A stretch of 64,000 nucleotides of DNA from Pseudomonas guangdongensis (lineage in GTDB: Bacteria; Pseudomonadota; Gammaproteobacteria; Pseudomonadales; Pseudomonadaceae), in NCBI RefSeq assembly GCF_900105885.1, contig NZ_LT629780.1, positions 930,001 to 994,000 of the forward strand. The letters are read 5' to 3'. The notes below the pieces were generated by a model. That model searched no databases, had not been told where the DNA came from, and saw only the letters and a program-made list of their open reading frames with translations. Positions 1-10,433 of this stretch are shown one piece after another (the first letter of the stretch is position 1; every line of letters begins with the position of its first letter). The position numbers and the translations under genes are program-made.

Positions 1-51
1 GCCGGGCATTGTGCGCAGGCGCCGGAGCGCGTGCTTGTGCCTGCGTGCCAG

Positions 52-77
52 GCCGCTTGCTCAGACTGCCAAGCGGC
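52..77 (-). terminator. Hairpin after the AraC-type regulator gene
   Basis: An 8-bp perfect inverted repeat (GCCGCTTG and CAAGCGGC, 10-base loop) lies directly after the stop codon of the minus-strand regulator. No T-tract follows, so this is at best a weak or Rho-assisted terminator. The 51 bases before it show no gene. Confidence 0.35.
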
Positions 78-1001
78 TCAGGCCTCCGGCCGGTAGCGCT
101 TGCGGTACTCGCCGGGCGACACGCCGAAGCGCGCCTTGAAGGCGGTGGAGAAGTAGCTGGAGTCGGAGAAACCCCAGGCGTAGCCGAGCGCCGACAGCTT
201 CAGCTCGCTGCCGGCGTGGCGCAGCGCCTCGGCGCAGAAGTCCAGGCGGCGGTTGCGGATGTACTGCGCCACCACCAGCTGGCGGCGGGCGAACATCCGG
301 TACAGGCCGCGCAGCGACACGCCGATCTCGCGGGCGATCAGCTCCGGGCTCAGCTCAGGCTCGCAGAGGCGCCGGTCGATCAGCGTCACCGCGCGGCGGA
401 ACAGCCGCTCGTGCGGATCGTCGTCGCTGTCGACGCCGGCCAGCGCCGGGCGCAGCAGGCTGAGCAGGGCATCCAGGGTCGCCTCGCTCTCCGCCAGGCT
501 CAGCCCTTCCTGGCGCGCCGACTCGCGCACCAGACTGTTGGCCAGCACCGCCACCGGGGTGTGCGCGGCGATCCGCGCGCAGCTGCGCACGCCGGAGAAG
601 CGCAGGCTGCGCTCGACCACCTCGCGCGGCAGGATCAGGCTGAGCTGGCGCGAACTCTCGCCGTACTCGAACTCGCTGGGCCGCGCCGCATCGATCAGGG
701 TGATGTCGCCGGGAGCGAGGACGATGCGCTGGGTGTCCTGGGCCATCTGCGCGCGGCCTTCGAGCTGGAACACCGCGAAGTAGCCCTTGTCCTCGCCGGC
801 GGCCAGCTCGCGCTCGGTGCGGTACAGCCGCGCGTGGGCGATGTCGTTGAACGACATCTGCAGCGCGCCGCTCTGGTACTGCTCGATGCGCCCGGCGAAC
901 GCGTCGCCCAGCGCCTTGGCGCAGAAGCGCCCGCACAGCTCGTTGACGCGCTGCAGCCAGCCGTCGAGCGCCTGGTCCCGCGCCATGTGCCTGCTGTTCA
1001 T
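78..1001 (-). CDS. AraC-family transcriptional regulator, FeaR-like
   Basis: A 307-residue DNA-binding regulator. The C-terminal 100 residues form a typical AraC/XylS double helix-turn-helix: a first HTH around 'ELIAREIGVSLRGLYRMF' and a second around 'SALGYAWGFSDSSYFSTAFKARFG', ending in 'SPGEYRKRY'. The N-terminal 180 residues resemble the cupin-like ligand domain of FeaR-type regulators ('LAPGDITLIDAARPSEF'). The start at 1001 is chosen because GGGAGGTG sits 5 bases upstream; the longer open frame to 1127 has no support. It lies next to paaY-paaN on the same strand, and no PaaX or PaaR repressor is visible. It may therefore control the phenylacetate genes, perhaps with phenylacetate or phenylacetyl-CoA as effector. 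That role is inferred from position only. Confidence 0.88.
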   Translation of the reverse strand: MNSRHMARDQALDGWLQRVNELCGRFCAKALGDAFAGRIEQYQSGALQMSFNDIAHARLYRTERELAAGEDKGYFAVFQLEGRAQMAQDTQRIVLAPGDITLIDAARPSEFEYGESSRQLSLILPREVVERSLRFSGVRSCARIAAHTPVAVLANSLVRESARQEGLSLAESEATLDALLSLLRPALAGVDSDDDPHERLFRRAVTLIDRRLCEPELSPELIAREIGVSLRGLYRMFARRQLVVAQYIRNRRLDFCAEALRHAGSELKLSALGYAWGFSDSSYFSTAFKARFGVSPGEYRKRYRPEA

Positions 1002-1048
1002 TCGCCACCTCCCGGCATGTTCAGCCTGGCGCAGCCCGGCAGCGCCGC

Positions 1049-1642
1049 TCAGGACACGCCCTTGGGCTTGACCTCGGAGAGCGGCAGACGCGGCCGCTCG
1101 GCTTCCGGCTCGGCGAGCGGCGCGCACTCCTCCAGCTGGGTCAGGCAGCGCTCGGCGAGCACCTGGTACTCGCGGGTACCGGCCTGCTTCCAGGCCACTT
1201 CCTTGTCGCTGAGCTGACGGGCGACCCGCGCCGGCGCGCCCATCACCAGCGACTGCTCCTCGCAGGCGAAGCCGGCCTTGACGAAGGCGCAGGCGGCGAC
1301 GATGGAGCGCGGCGCGATCTGCGCCTCGTCCATCACCACCGCGTTCATCCCGACCATGGCGTCCTCGCCGATCTGGCAGCCGTGCAGCACCGCGCCGTGG
1401 CCGACGTGGCCGTTGCGGGCGATGCGGGTGACGCTCTCCGGGAAGCCGTGGATCACGCAGGTGTCCTGCAGGTTGGCCCCCTCTTCGAGGACGATGCGCC
1501 CGAAGTCGCCGCGCAGGCTGGCCAGCGGACCGACGTAGCAGCCGGGGCCGACGATCACGTCGCCGATCAGCACTGCGGTGGGATGGACGTAGGCGGTGGG
1601 GTGCACCACCGGGGTGACCCCGGCGTAACGGTAGCAGGGCAT
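1049..1642 (-). CDS. paaY: PaaY, hexapeptide-repeat thioesterase of the PAA pathway
   Basis: A 197-residue left-handed beta-helix protein of the gamma-carbonic anhydrase/PaaY family. Imperfect hexapeptide repeats run from about residue 15 to 140 ('HPTAYVHPTAVLIGDVIVGPG', 'IGEDAMVGMNAVV'). The histidines expected for metal binding are visible in 'CVIHGFP' and 'GHVGHGAVLHGC'. Length matches E. coli PaaY (196). The family acts as a thioesterase that frees CoA from ring-hydroxylated or epoxidised phenylacetyl-CoA by-products. GAGGA lies about 7 bases before the ATG. It is cotranscribed with paaN (68-bp gap) and followed by the AraC-type regulator, so the three probably form one minus-strand unit. 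Confidence 0.93.
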   Translation of the reverse strand: MPCYRYAGVTPVVHPTAYVHPTAVLIGDVIVGPGCYVGPLASLRGDFGRIVLEEGANLQDTCVIHGFPESVTRIARNGHVGHGAVLHGCQIGEDAMVGMNAVVMDEAQIAPRSIVAACAFVKAGFACEEQSLVMGAPARVARQLSDKEVAWKQAGTREYQVLAERCLTQLEECAPLAEPEAERPRLPLSEVKPKGVS

Positions 1643-1710
1643 GGCAAATCCTCGTTTCTTGTTGTTTTCAGCCCCGGCAGGCGCAACCTGCCGGGGTCGG
1701 GCAGCGGCGC

Positions 1711-3393
1711 TTATGCGCCGGCGACGTGGCGGCGGCTCTGCACCACCACGAAGCGCCGGGCGACGAAGGCCGCGTCGGTCAGCGCGGCATTCGCCGCCGG
1801 GTTGGCGCCGGTGCCGTGGAAGTCGCTGAACGCCGCCGACTGGTTGACGAACAGGCCGTTGTCCAGATTGACCGACAGCGCCACGCCGACATCCTGCGCC
1901 AGTTCCTCGGCCTGCTCCAGCACTTGCGCGTCGGTCGAGTATACCGCCAGGGTCAGCGCGCCCTTCTCGCTGAGGGTCTCGCGCACCAGCTGCAGGCTGT
2001 GGGCGGTGTCGTCGGTGGCGATGACGAAGCCGATCGGGCCGAAGCGCTCCTCCGCGTAGGCTTCGCGGGCGCTGGCGTCGACCTTGAGCAGCAGCGGGGT
2101 GCGCACGCGCGCCTCGGGGTACTCGGGATGCACACGCGCCTCGCTGTCCAGCAGCACCTCGCCGAGCGCGCGGCAGGCATCGATGCGCGCCAGGGTGGCC
2201 TCGGACTGGATGCAGCCGAGCACCGTGCAGGCGCGCTCGTTGTCGGCGAGGAACTTGCTCACCGCGCCGGCCAGCGCCTGCGCCACCTCGTCGAAGCCGA
2301 GCACGCCCTCGGCGGTGCGGATGCCGCCGCGCGGCACGTAGATGGCCTGCGGCGCGGTGCACATCTGCCCGGAATACAGGCTGAGGCTGAACGCCAGGTT
2401 GCGCGCCACCGCCTTCAGATCGGTCACGCTGTCGATCACCACGCTGTTCAGGCCGGCCTTCTCGGTGAACACCTGGGCCTGGCGGGCGTGGTCCTCCAGC
2501 CAGTTGCCGAAGGCGCTGGAGCCGGTGAAGTCGATCACCTTGATGCGCGGGTCGAGGGCCAGTTGCTTGGCCACCGGGGCGTCGAGGCTGTCCGGCACCA
2601 GGCTGACCAGCGCCGGGTCGAAGCCGGCCTCGGCGAGCACCTGCTGGCAGACCCGCACGGTCATCGCCACCGGCAGGATGGCGCCGGGGTGCGGCTTGAC
2701 CAGCACCGGGTTGCCGGTGGCCAGGCTGGCGAACAGGCCCGGATAGGTGTTCCAGGTCGGGAAGGTCGCGCAGGCGATCACCAGGGCGATGCCGCGCGGC
2801 ACGATGTGGAAGCGCTTGTCGACCACCAGCGGGTCGAGCTTGCCCTGCGGCTTGGTCCAGCGCGCCGTTTGCGGCACCTCGCGCAGCAGCTTCCAGGCCT
2901 GGGCCACCGCTTCCAGACCGCGATCCTGGGCGTGCGGGCCGGTGGCCTGGAAGGCCATCGGCAGGCCCTGCCCGGTGGTGTGCACGGCGGCGTGGGCGAA
3001 GTCGAAGCTCTGCGCGTTGAGGCGCTGGAGGATTTCCAGGCACACGCCGATCCACGCCTGCGGACCGGCGACGCGCCAGGCCGGCAACTGCGCCTGCAGA
3101 TGACTCAGCAGGGCGTCGGTGTCCGGCTGGTCGTAGCTGATGCCCAGGTCGAAGCCGTAGGGCGAGCGCTCGCCGCCGACGCGGCCGGCGACCGCCGGGC
3201 AGGCCAGTTCGAAGTGGCGGCCCTGCAGCGCGGCGAAGTTGGCCGGGCCGGCGGCGGCGGCCTCCTCGCCGTAGGGACGCTGGCTTTCCGGGTAGGGCGT
3301 CCAGTGCTCGCGGCTGGCGATGGCGGCGATGGCGCGGTCGAGCAGCGGCTGGTGGCGGGCGAACAGGTCGAGAGCGGAAACGGAAGCGGGCAC
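1711..3393 (-). CDS. paaN: PaaN, aldehyde dehydrogenase-like phenylacetate degradation protein
   Basis: A 560-residue member of the aldehyde dehydrogenase superfamily, of the stand-alone PaaN type found in pseudomonads, distinct from the ALDH-hydratase fusion PaaZ also present here. The catalytic cysteine is in 'LYSGQMCTAPQA' and the candidate general-base glutamate is in 'VFTEKAGLNS'; NAD-site segments include 'ATFPTWNTYP' and 'DFTGSSAFGNW'. A GTG start at 3393 is chosen because GAGGATCC lies 8 bases upstream, like the paaY site; the longer frame to 3444 adds 17 unsupported residues. The exact reaction beside PaaZ is uncertain. It is transcribed divergently from paaF, with a GTATCAC half-site about 80 bases upstream. 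Confidence 0.9.
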   Translation of the reverse strand: MPASVSALDLFARHQPLLDRAIAAIASREHWTPYPESQRPYGEEAAAAGPANFAALQGRHFELACPAVAGRVGGERSPYGFDLGISYDQPDTDALLSHLQAQLPAWRVAGPQAWIGVCLEILQRLNAQSFDFAHAAVHTTGQGLPMAFQATGPHAQDRGLEAVAQAWKLLREVPQTARWTKPQGKLDPLVVDKRFHIVPRGIALVIACATFPTWNTYPGLFASLATGNPVLVKPHPGAILPVAMTVRVCQQVLAEAGFDPALVSLVPDSLDAPVAKQLALDPRIKVIDFTGSSAFGNWLEDHARQAQVFTEKAGLNSVVIDSVTDLKAVARNLAFSLSLYSGQMCTAPQAIYVPRGGIRTAEGVLGFDEVAQALAGAVSKFLADNERACTVLGCIQSEATLARIDACRALGEVLLDSEARVHPEYPEARVRTPLLLKVDASAREAYAEERFGPIGFVIATDDTAHSLQLVRETLSEKGALTLAVYSTDAQVLEQAEELAQDVGVALSVNLDNGLFVNQSAAFSDFHGTGANPAANAALTDAAFVARRFVVVQSRRHVAGA

Positions 3394-3469
3394 GGCGGGG
3401 ATCCTCGGGGTGGCGCGCCGGAGCGACGGCCTCAAGCAAGACATTTGTCTAATCCGGCGAGTTTTTCTT

Positions 3470-3476
3470 GTATCAC
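3470..3476. promoter_or_regulatory. GTATCAC half-site upstream of paaN
   Basis: GTATCAC (GTGATAC read toward paaN), inside TTGTATCACATC. It matches the half-sites at paaF and paaA. No clean -35/-10 pair for paaN could be placed around it, so only the operator half-site is claimed. Confidence 0.45.
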
Positions 3477-3667
3477 ATCAACATAACCGCCGCCGGCGGA
3501 GAAATCCACACGCGGGGCAAAGCCCTTGCCGATCAAGGGAATACCGGCAGCGCATGGCCAAACCGGACGATTCCCCGCCACTTCGGGGCCGATTTGCCGC
3601 CCGACGGCCCGCCCGCGGCAGCCGACAAATGGCGATAAAACAGACACGGAAAATGACTTTGTATTTA

Positions 3668-3695
3668 TTGATCCGTATCACTTTATGGGTATACT
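3668..3695 (+). promoter_or_regulatory. Sigma-70-like promoter of paaF with GTATCAC site
   Basis: -35 TTGATC (3668-3673), 16-base spacer, -10 TATACT (3690-3695), the best match in the gap. GTATCAC at 3675-3681 lies in the spacer. The -35 also forms TTGAT-N4-ATCAC, nine of ten positions of an Anr/Fnr box. The overlap with the shared paa half-site makes a pathway operator more likely than oxygen control. Confidence 0.55.
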
Positions 3696-3822
3696 CGGGC
3701 GAAACGGCTGCTCCGCAGAACGCCTGAAACGCCCCGCACAGAGGGCTGGTCGCGGACGCAACAACAACTCCAATAAACCGGCCCGGCGCCACAGGCGCCC
3801 ATGCGTGCCCGAGGATGTGTCC

Positions 3823-4596
3823 ATGCCTCAGACCCTCAGCGTCCTGCCGCCCGAACAGGGCGTGCGCCTGATCACCCTGCAGCGCCCCGAAGCGCTCAAC
3901 GCCCTCAACACCCAGCTGCTCGGCGAACTCGCCGCCGAGCTGGACGCCGCCGAAGCCTGCGCCGACACCCGCGCCGTGGTCATCACCGGCAGCTTGCGCG
4001 CCTTCGCCGCCGGCGCCGACATCAAGGAGATGGCCGAGCGCGATCTGGTCGGCATCCTCGAAGACCCGCGCCTGGCCCACTGGCAGCGCATCACCCGCTT
4101 CTCCAAGCCGCTGATCGCCGCGGTCAACGGCTTCGCCCTCGGCGGCGGCTGCGAGCTGGCCATGCACGCCGACATCCTCATCGCCGGCGAGGACGCCCAG
4201 TTCGGCCAGCCGGAAATCAACCTGGCGATCATGCCCGGCGCCGGCGGCACCCAGCGCCTGCTGCGCGCGGTGGGCAAGTCGCTGGCCATGCAGATGGTCC
4301 TCACCGGCGAGCCGATCAGCGCCCGCCGCGCCCTCGAAGCGGGCCTGGTCAGCGAGATCACCCAGCCCGAGCTGACCGTCGAGCGCGCCGTGGCCATCGC
4401 CCGCAAGATCGCCGAGAAGGCGCCGCTGGCGGTGCGTCTGGCCAAGGAAGCCCTGCTCAAGGCCGAGGACACCGACCTGGCCAGCGGCCTGCGCTTCGAG
4501 CGCCACGCCTTCACCCTGCTGGCCGGCACCGAGGATCGCAACGAGGGCATCCGCGCCTTCCAGGAAAAGCGCAAGCCGGCCTACAAGGGCCGCTGA
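3823..4596 (+). CDS. paaF: PaaF, 2,3-dehydroadipyl-CoA hydratase
   Basis: A 257-residue enoyl-CoA hydratase (crotonase fold) that hydrates 2,3-dehydroadipyl-CoA to 3-hydroxyadipyl-CoA in the lower PAA pathway. The oxyanion-hole segments are 'FAAGADIKEM' (about 61-70) and 'NGFALGGGCELA' (102-113). Both catalytic glutamates of true hydratases are present, Glu111 in 'GGGCELA' and Glu131 in 'GQPEINLAI', which separates it from PaaG. The start at 3823 is chosen for GAGGA 7 bases upstream; the open frame extends much further upstream without support. It is the first gene of paaFGHIJK, and an 86-bp gap separates it from paaG. Confidence 0.95.
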   Translation: MPQTLSVLPPEQGVRLITLQRPEALNALNTQLLGELAAELDAAEACADTRAVVITGSLRAFAAGADIKEMAERDLVGILEDPRLAHWQRITRFSKPLIAAVNGFALGGGCELAMHADILIAGEDAQFGQPEINLAIMPGAGGTQRLLRAVGKSLAMQMVLTGEPISARRALEAGLVSEITQPELTVERAVAIARKIAEKAPLAVRLAKEALLKAEDTDLASGLRFERHAFTLLAGTEDRNEGIRAFQEKRKPAYKGR

Positions 4597-4682
4597 GCGC
4601 TCCCGCCAGCGCCCGCGCCTGTCGCCCGAGAGCCTTCCGGGGGTGCCCCGCGCCCCTCTACTAATAAATAGAGAACGCCTTC

Positions 4683-5474
4683 ATGAGCTTCGAACACATC
4701 CTCTTCACCATCGAGCAGGGCGTCGCCACCCTGACCCTCAACCGCCCGGAGCAGCTCAACAGCTTCAACGCGCAGATGCACAAGGAAGTCCGCGAAGCGC
4801 TCAAACAGGTACGCCAGAACCCCGAGGTGCGCTGCCTGCTGATCACCGGCAGCGGCCGCGGCTTCTGCGCCGGGCAGGACCTGGGCGACCGCAACGTGGC
4901 GCCGGGCGCCGCCGCCCCGGACCTGGGCGAGTCGATCGAGAAGAACTACAACCCGCTGATCCGCGCCCTACGCGACCTGCCGATGCCGGTGATCTGCGCG
5001 GTCAACGGCGTGGCCGCCGGCGCCGGCGCCAACATCGCCCTGGCCTGCGACATCACCCTGGCGGCGAAGTCGGCCAGCTTCATCCAGGCCTTCTGCAAGA
5101 TCGGCCTGGTGCCGGACTCCGGCGGCACCTGGACCCTGCCGCGCGCGGTCGGCATGGCCCGCGCCAAGGCCCTCGCCCTGCTGGGCGACCGCCTCAGCGC
5201 CGAGCAGGCCGAGCAGTGGGGGATGATCTGGCGCTGCGTCGACGATGCCGCCCTGCAGGACGAGGCCCTCAAGCTGGCCCGCCAGCTGGCCACCCAGCCG
5301 ACCTACGGCCTGGCGCTGATCAAGCGCGCACTGAACGCCAGCGCCAGCAACAGCTTCGACGCGCAGCTCGACCTGGAGCGCGACCTGCAGCGCCTGGCCG
5401 GGCGCAGCGAAGACTACCGCGAAGGCGTCGCCGCCTTCATGGCCAAACGCACCCCCGAATTCAAGGGCCGCTGA
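4683..5474 (+). CDS. paaG: PaaG, 1,2-epoxyphenylacetyl-CoA isomerase
   Basis: A 263-residue crotonase-fold isomerase that converts ring-1,2-epoxyphenylacetyl-CoA to the seven-membered oxepin-CoA and also shifts a double bond in the lower pathway. Oxyanion-hole segments are 'FCAGQDLGDR' (61-70) and 'NGVAAGAGANIAL' (108-120). The first hydratase glutamate is replaced (Asn117 region), while an aspartate, Asp145 in 'GLVPDSGGT', sits where PaaG isomerases have their catalytic acid. Length matches E. coli PaaG (262). A weak AGAGA lies upstream of the ATG. The stop codon is separated from paaH by a single base, so the two are translationally linked. Confidence 0.96.
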   Translation: MSFEHILFTIEQGVATLTLNRPEQLNSFNAQMHKEVREALKQVRQNPEVRCLLITGSGRGFCAGQDLGDRNVAPGAAAPDLGESIEKNYNPLIRALRDLPMPVICAVNGVAAGAGANIALACDITLAAKSASFIQAFCKIGLVPDSGGTWTLPRAVGMARAKALALLGDRLSAEQAEQWGMIWRCVDDAALQDEALKLARQLATQPTYGLALIKRALNASASNSFDAQLDLERDLQRLAGRSEDYREGVAAFMAKRTPEFKGR

Positions 5475-5475
5475 G

Positions 5476-6993
5476 ATGACCGCACTGCATAAAGACGCCG
5501 CCATCGCGGTGATCGGCGCCGGCGCCATGGGCGCCGGCATCGCCCAGGTCGCCGCCCAGGCCGGCCATCCGGTGGCCCTGTTCGACACCCGCGAAGGCGC
5601 CGCCGCCCAGGCCATCGCCGGCATTGCCAGGCAGCTCGGCAAGCGCGTCGAGGCGGGCAAGCTGGACGCCGCCGAGCGCGACGCAGTGCTCGCCCGCCTG
5701 AGCCCGGCCGCCCGCCTGGAAGATCTCGAAGGCAGCGCCCTGGTGGTCGAGGCCATCGTCGAGAACCTGCAGGTCAAGCGCGAGCTGTTCGAGAAACTGG
5801 AAGCCATCTGCGGCGACGACTGCATCCTCGCCAGCAACACCTCCTCGCTGTCGATCACCTCGCTGGCCGCCACTTTGCAGCGCCCCGAGCGCGTCGCCGG
5901 CCTGCACTTCTTCAACCCGGCGCCGGTGATGGCGCTGGTCGAGATCGTCGCCGGCCTGGCCAGCGACAAGGCGGTGGTCGACTGCCTGTACGCCACCGCC
6001 AAGGCGTGGGGCAAGAAGCCGGTGCATACCAAATCGACCCCGGGCTTCATCGTCAACCGCGTGGCCCGGCCGTTCTACGCCGAGAGCCTGCGCCTGCTGC
6101 AGGAAGGCGCAGGCGACTGCGCCAGCCTCGACGCCCTGCTGCGCGACGCCGGCGGCTTCCGCATGGGTGCCTTCGAGCTGACCGACCTGATCGGCCACGA
6201 CGTCAACTACGCGGTGACCTGCTCGGTGTTCGACGCCTACTACGGCGACTTCCGCTTCCAGCCCTCGCTGATCCAGAAGGAACTGGTCGACGCCGGCCGC
6301 TTCGGCCGCAAGAGCGGCCGCGGCTTCTACGACTACGCCGAAGGCGCCGAGCGCCCGGCGCCGCAGAGCCTGCCGGCCGCCGCCAAGCCCGCGTGCGTGG
6401 TGGTGGAGGGCGACCTCGGCCCGGCCTCTGCACTGGTCGAACGTCTCGAAGCCGCCGGCATCGAGATCGTCCGCCGCGATGGCGCCGGCCTGATCCGTGT
6501 CGGCGAGGCGGTGCTGGCGCTGAGCGACGGCCGCATGGCCGCCGAGCGCGCCCGTGACGAAGGCCTGCGCAATCTGGCGCTGTTCGACCTCGCGCTGGAC
6601 TATTCGAAAGCCACCCGTCTGGCCGTGGCCTTCGCTGCCGACTGCGACGCGAGCACCCGCGAAGCGGTCGCCGGCCTGCTGCAGGCCGCCGGCATCAGCG
6701 TGACCGCAGTGACCGACAGCCCGGCGCTGGTGGTGCTGCGCACCGTGGCGATGCTCGCCAACGAGGCTGCCGACGCCGTGCTGCAGGGCGTCGGCTCTGC
6801 CTCCGACATCGACCTGGCGATGTGCGCCGGGGTCAACTATCCCAAGGGCCCGCTGGCCTGGGCCGATGCCATCGGCGTCGGCACCGTGCTGACCGCGCTC
6901 GACCACCTGCAGCGCAGCTACGGCGAGGACCGCTACCGTCCGTCCCTGCTGCTGCGCCGCCTGCACTGCGCCGGAGAGCGTTTCCATGGCTGA
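5476..6993 (+). CDS. paaH: PaaH, 3-hydroxyadipyl-CoA dehydrogenase
   Basis: A 505-residue NAD-dependent 3-hydroxyacyl-CoA dehydrogenase oxidising 3-hydroxyadipyl-CoA to 3-oxoadipyl-CoA. The Rossmann motif 'VIGAGAMGAGIA' is at about 12-23, and 'GLHFFNPAPVMALVE' holds the catalytic histidine. Two C-terminal 3HCDH dimerisation regions follow, around 185-280 and 415-500, as in E. coli PaaH (475 residues). It starts one base after paaG and its last 8 bases overlap paaI, consistent with tight translational coupling in one operon. Confidence 0.95.
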   Translation: MTALHKDAAIAVIGAGAMGAGIAQVAAQAGHPVALFDTREGAAAQAIAGIARQLGKRVEAGKLDAAERDAVLARLSPAARLEDLEGSALVVEAIVENLQVKRELFEKLEAICGDDCILASNTSSLSITSLAATLQRPERVAGLHFFNPAPVMALVEIVAGLASDKAVVDCLYATAKAWGKKPVHTKSTPGFIVNRVARPFYAESLRLLQEGAGDCASLDALLRDAGGFRMGAFELTDLIGHDVNYAVTCSVFDAYYGDFRFQPSLIQKELVDAGRFGRKSGRGFYDYAEGAERPAPQSLPAAAKPACVVVEGDLGPASALVERLEAAGIEIVRRDGAGLIRVGEAVLALSDGRMAAERARDEGLRNLALFDLALDYSKATRLAVAFAADCDASTREAVAGLLQAAGISVTAVTDSPALVVLRTVAMLANEAADAVLQGVGSASDIDLAMCAGVNYPKGPLAWADAIGVGTVLTALDHLQRSYGEDRYRPSLLLRRLHCAGERFHG

Positions 6994-7440
6994 CAACAAC
7001 AACGAACTGACGCCCCAGCAACTGGCCGAAGCCTGCGCCGCCGCCATGAACGAGCGCGACCTGGCGGTGCGCCACCTCGGCATCAAGATCCTGCGCGTGG
7101 CGCCGGGTGCGGCCGACCTGCAGATGACCATCAGCGAGATCATGATCCAGGGCCACGCCAGCTGCCACGGCGGCTACCTGTTCACCCTCGCCGACTCGGC
7201 CTTCGCCTACGCCTGCAACAGCTACGACGACGTCTGCGTCGCGCTCGGCTGCAGCATCGACTACATCGCCCCCGGCCGCCTCGGCGACGTGCTCACCGCG
7301 CGCGCCACCGAAGTCAGCCGCAGCGGCCGCACCGGCAACTACGACGTGCGCATCGAGAACCAGCACGGCCAGCTGATCGCCGTGTTCCACGGCAAGTCCT
7401 ACAAGATTCGCGGCACCGTCCGCCAGCAGGAGAATGAGGC

Positions 7441-7444
<4 letters not shown>
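6986..7444 (+). CDS. paaI: PaaI, hotdog-fold acyl-CoA thioesterase
   Basis: A 152-residue hotdog thioesterase that hydrolyses hydroxyphenylacetyl-CoA and similar stalled CoA esters, protecting the CoA pool. The PaaI signature 'CHGGYLFTLADSAFAYACN' spans about 60-78, with His61, the Gly-Gly turn and the catalytic Asp70. Length is slightly above E. coli PaaI (140) because of a short N-terminal extension. The start overlaps paaH by 8 bases and the stop overlaps the paaJ start (ATGA), so it is embedded in the operon. Confidence 0.95.
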
Positions 7445-8646
<1,202 letters not shown>

Positions 8647-8728
8647 GACCGCGCCCTGCCCGCCGTCGCGCCAGCCAGCGGCGAGCGGGCCAGGGTGGTA
8701 CAACATCCGCAGCACGACAATAAAAGAA

Positions 8729-8751
8729 CGGGCGGCCTCGCCAGTCGCCCG
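8729..8751 (+). promoter_or_regulatory. Intercistronic hairpin between paaJ and paaK
   Basis: CGGGCG and CGCCCG pair across an 11-base loop in the 135-bp paaJ-paaK gap. The arm reads CGGGCGGCC, the same nine bases that open the paaE-paaZ hairpin. No T-tract follows, so an mRNA-processing or stability element is more likely than a terminator. Confidence 0.35.
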
Positions 8752-8781
8752 TGGCTCCACACAAGAACAACGAGAGATGCC

Positions 8782-10107
<1,326 letters not shown>

Positions 10108-10127
10108 GCCCGCCGCATCCCCTTTCG

Positions 10128-10151
10128 GCCCCGCTTCGGCGGGGCTTTTTT
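10128..10151 (+). terminator. Rho-independent terminator after paaK
   Basis: A perfect 7-bp stem GCCCCGC/GCGGGGC closes on a stable TTCG tetraloop and is followed by six T. It ends the paaFGHIJK transcript and makes paaABCDEZ a separate unit. Confidence 0.92.
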
Positions 10152-10181
10152 CTGCCCGCGAGAAGCCCGCTGCGCCGATCA

Positions 10182-10277
10182 TGCCCACGCTCTGCGTGGG
10201 CACGCCGCCACGGGCGCTCCAGCGCCCAGGGACGCGGAGCCTCCCGTCCCGGGCTCCCACGCCGGAGCGTGGGAGCC
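10182..10277. repeat. Pseudomonas-type four-hairpin repeat element
   Basis: Four hairpins stand in a row: TGCCCACGC/GCGTGGGCA (10182-10202), GGGCGCT/AGCGCCC (10212-10227), GGGACG/CGTCCC (10229-10250) and an 11-bp perfect stem GGCTCCCACGC/GCGTGGGAGCC (10252-10277). The outer two share the CCCACGC core in both orientations. The layout resembles the dispersed 'CCCACGC...GCGTGGG' intergenic repeats familiar from Pseudomonas genomes. No protein is encoded in it. Confidence 0.75.
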
Positions 10278-10349
10278 ATCAGGCTCAGCGGCTCTGAAAA
10301 CCCCTCCGCTCATTGCGAAAAATCACAAAGCGACACTGAAAGTATTTTC

Positions 10350-10378
10350 TTGCATGTGATTTGTGTATCACATATAAA
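10350..10378 (+). promoter_or_regulatory. paaA promoter with palindromic operator
   Basis: A perfect inverted repeat, ATGTGAT-N6-ATCACAT (10354-10373), sits between a poor -35 (TTGCAT, 10350-10355) and a good -10 (TATAAA, 10373-10378, 17-base spacer). Its right arm contains the GTATCAC shared with paaN and paaF. The arrangement is typical of a repressor operator that blocks RNA polymerase. It is not a CRP/Vfr site, because TGTGA and TCACA are 8 rather than 6 bases apart. Confidence 0.65.
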
Positions 10379-10433
10379 TATCGAACGCCCGGGCGCTGCC
10401 CTGCCTGCAACCATGGCTGGAGAAAACAAGAAA

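Larger units (their letters stand above)
3394..3822. other. Divergent paaN/paaF control region
   Basis: This 429-bp gap holds no convincing gene. It is AT-richer than its surroundings in two patches, around 3440-3485 on the paaN side and 3645-3700 on the paaF side. Each patch carries one copy of GTATCAC, at 3470-3476 and 3675-3681. The same heptamer occurs in the paaA promoter. Confidence 0.7.

Noticed and set aside
1001..1127. A longer N-terminus for the AraC-type regulator
   Set aside because: The extra 42 residues are Ala/Arg-rich noise, and the ATG at 1001 has a strong ribosome-binding site.
3668..3681. TTGAT-N4-ATCAC as an Anr/Fnr anaerobic control box
   Set aside because: It overlaps the -35 and the GTATCAC motif shared with the other paa promoters, and placement over the -35 does not fit a typical activator site at -41.5. 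Not claimed as an Anr site.
10182..10277. A CRISPR-like array from the regularly spaced palindromes
   Set aside because: The hairpins differ in sequence, have no uniform repeat-spacer units, and no cas genes are near.
10354..10373. The paaA palindrome as a CRP/Vfr site
   Set aside because: TGTGA and TCACA are separated by 8 bases instead of 6, so it does not match the consensus geometry.
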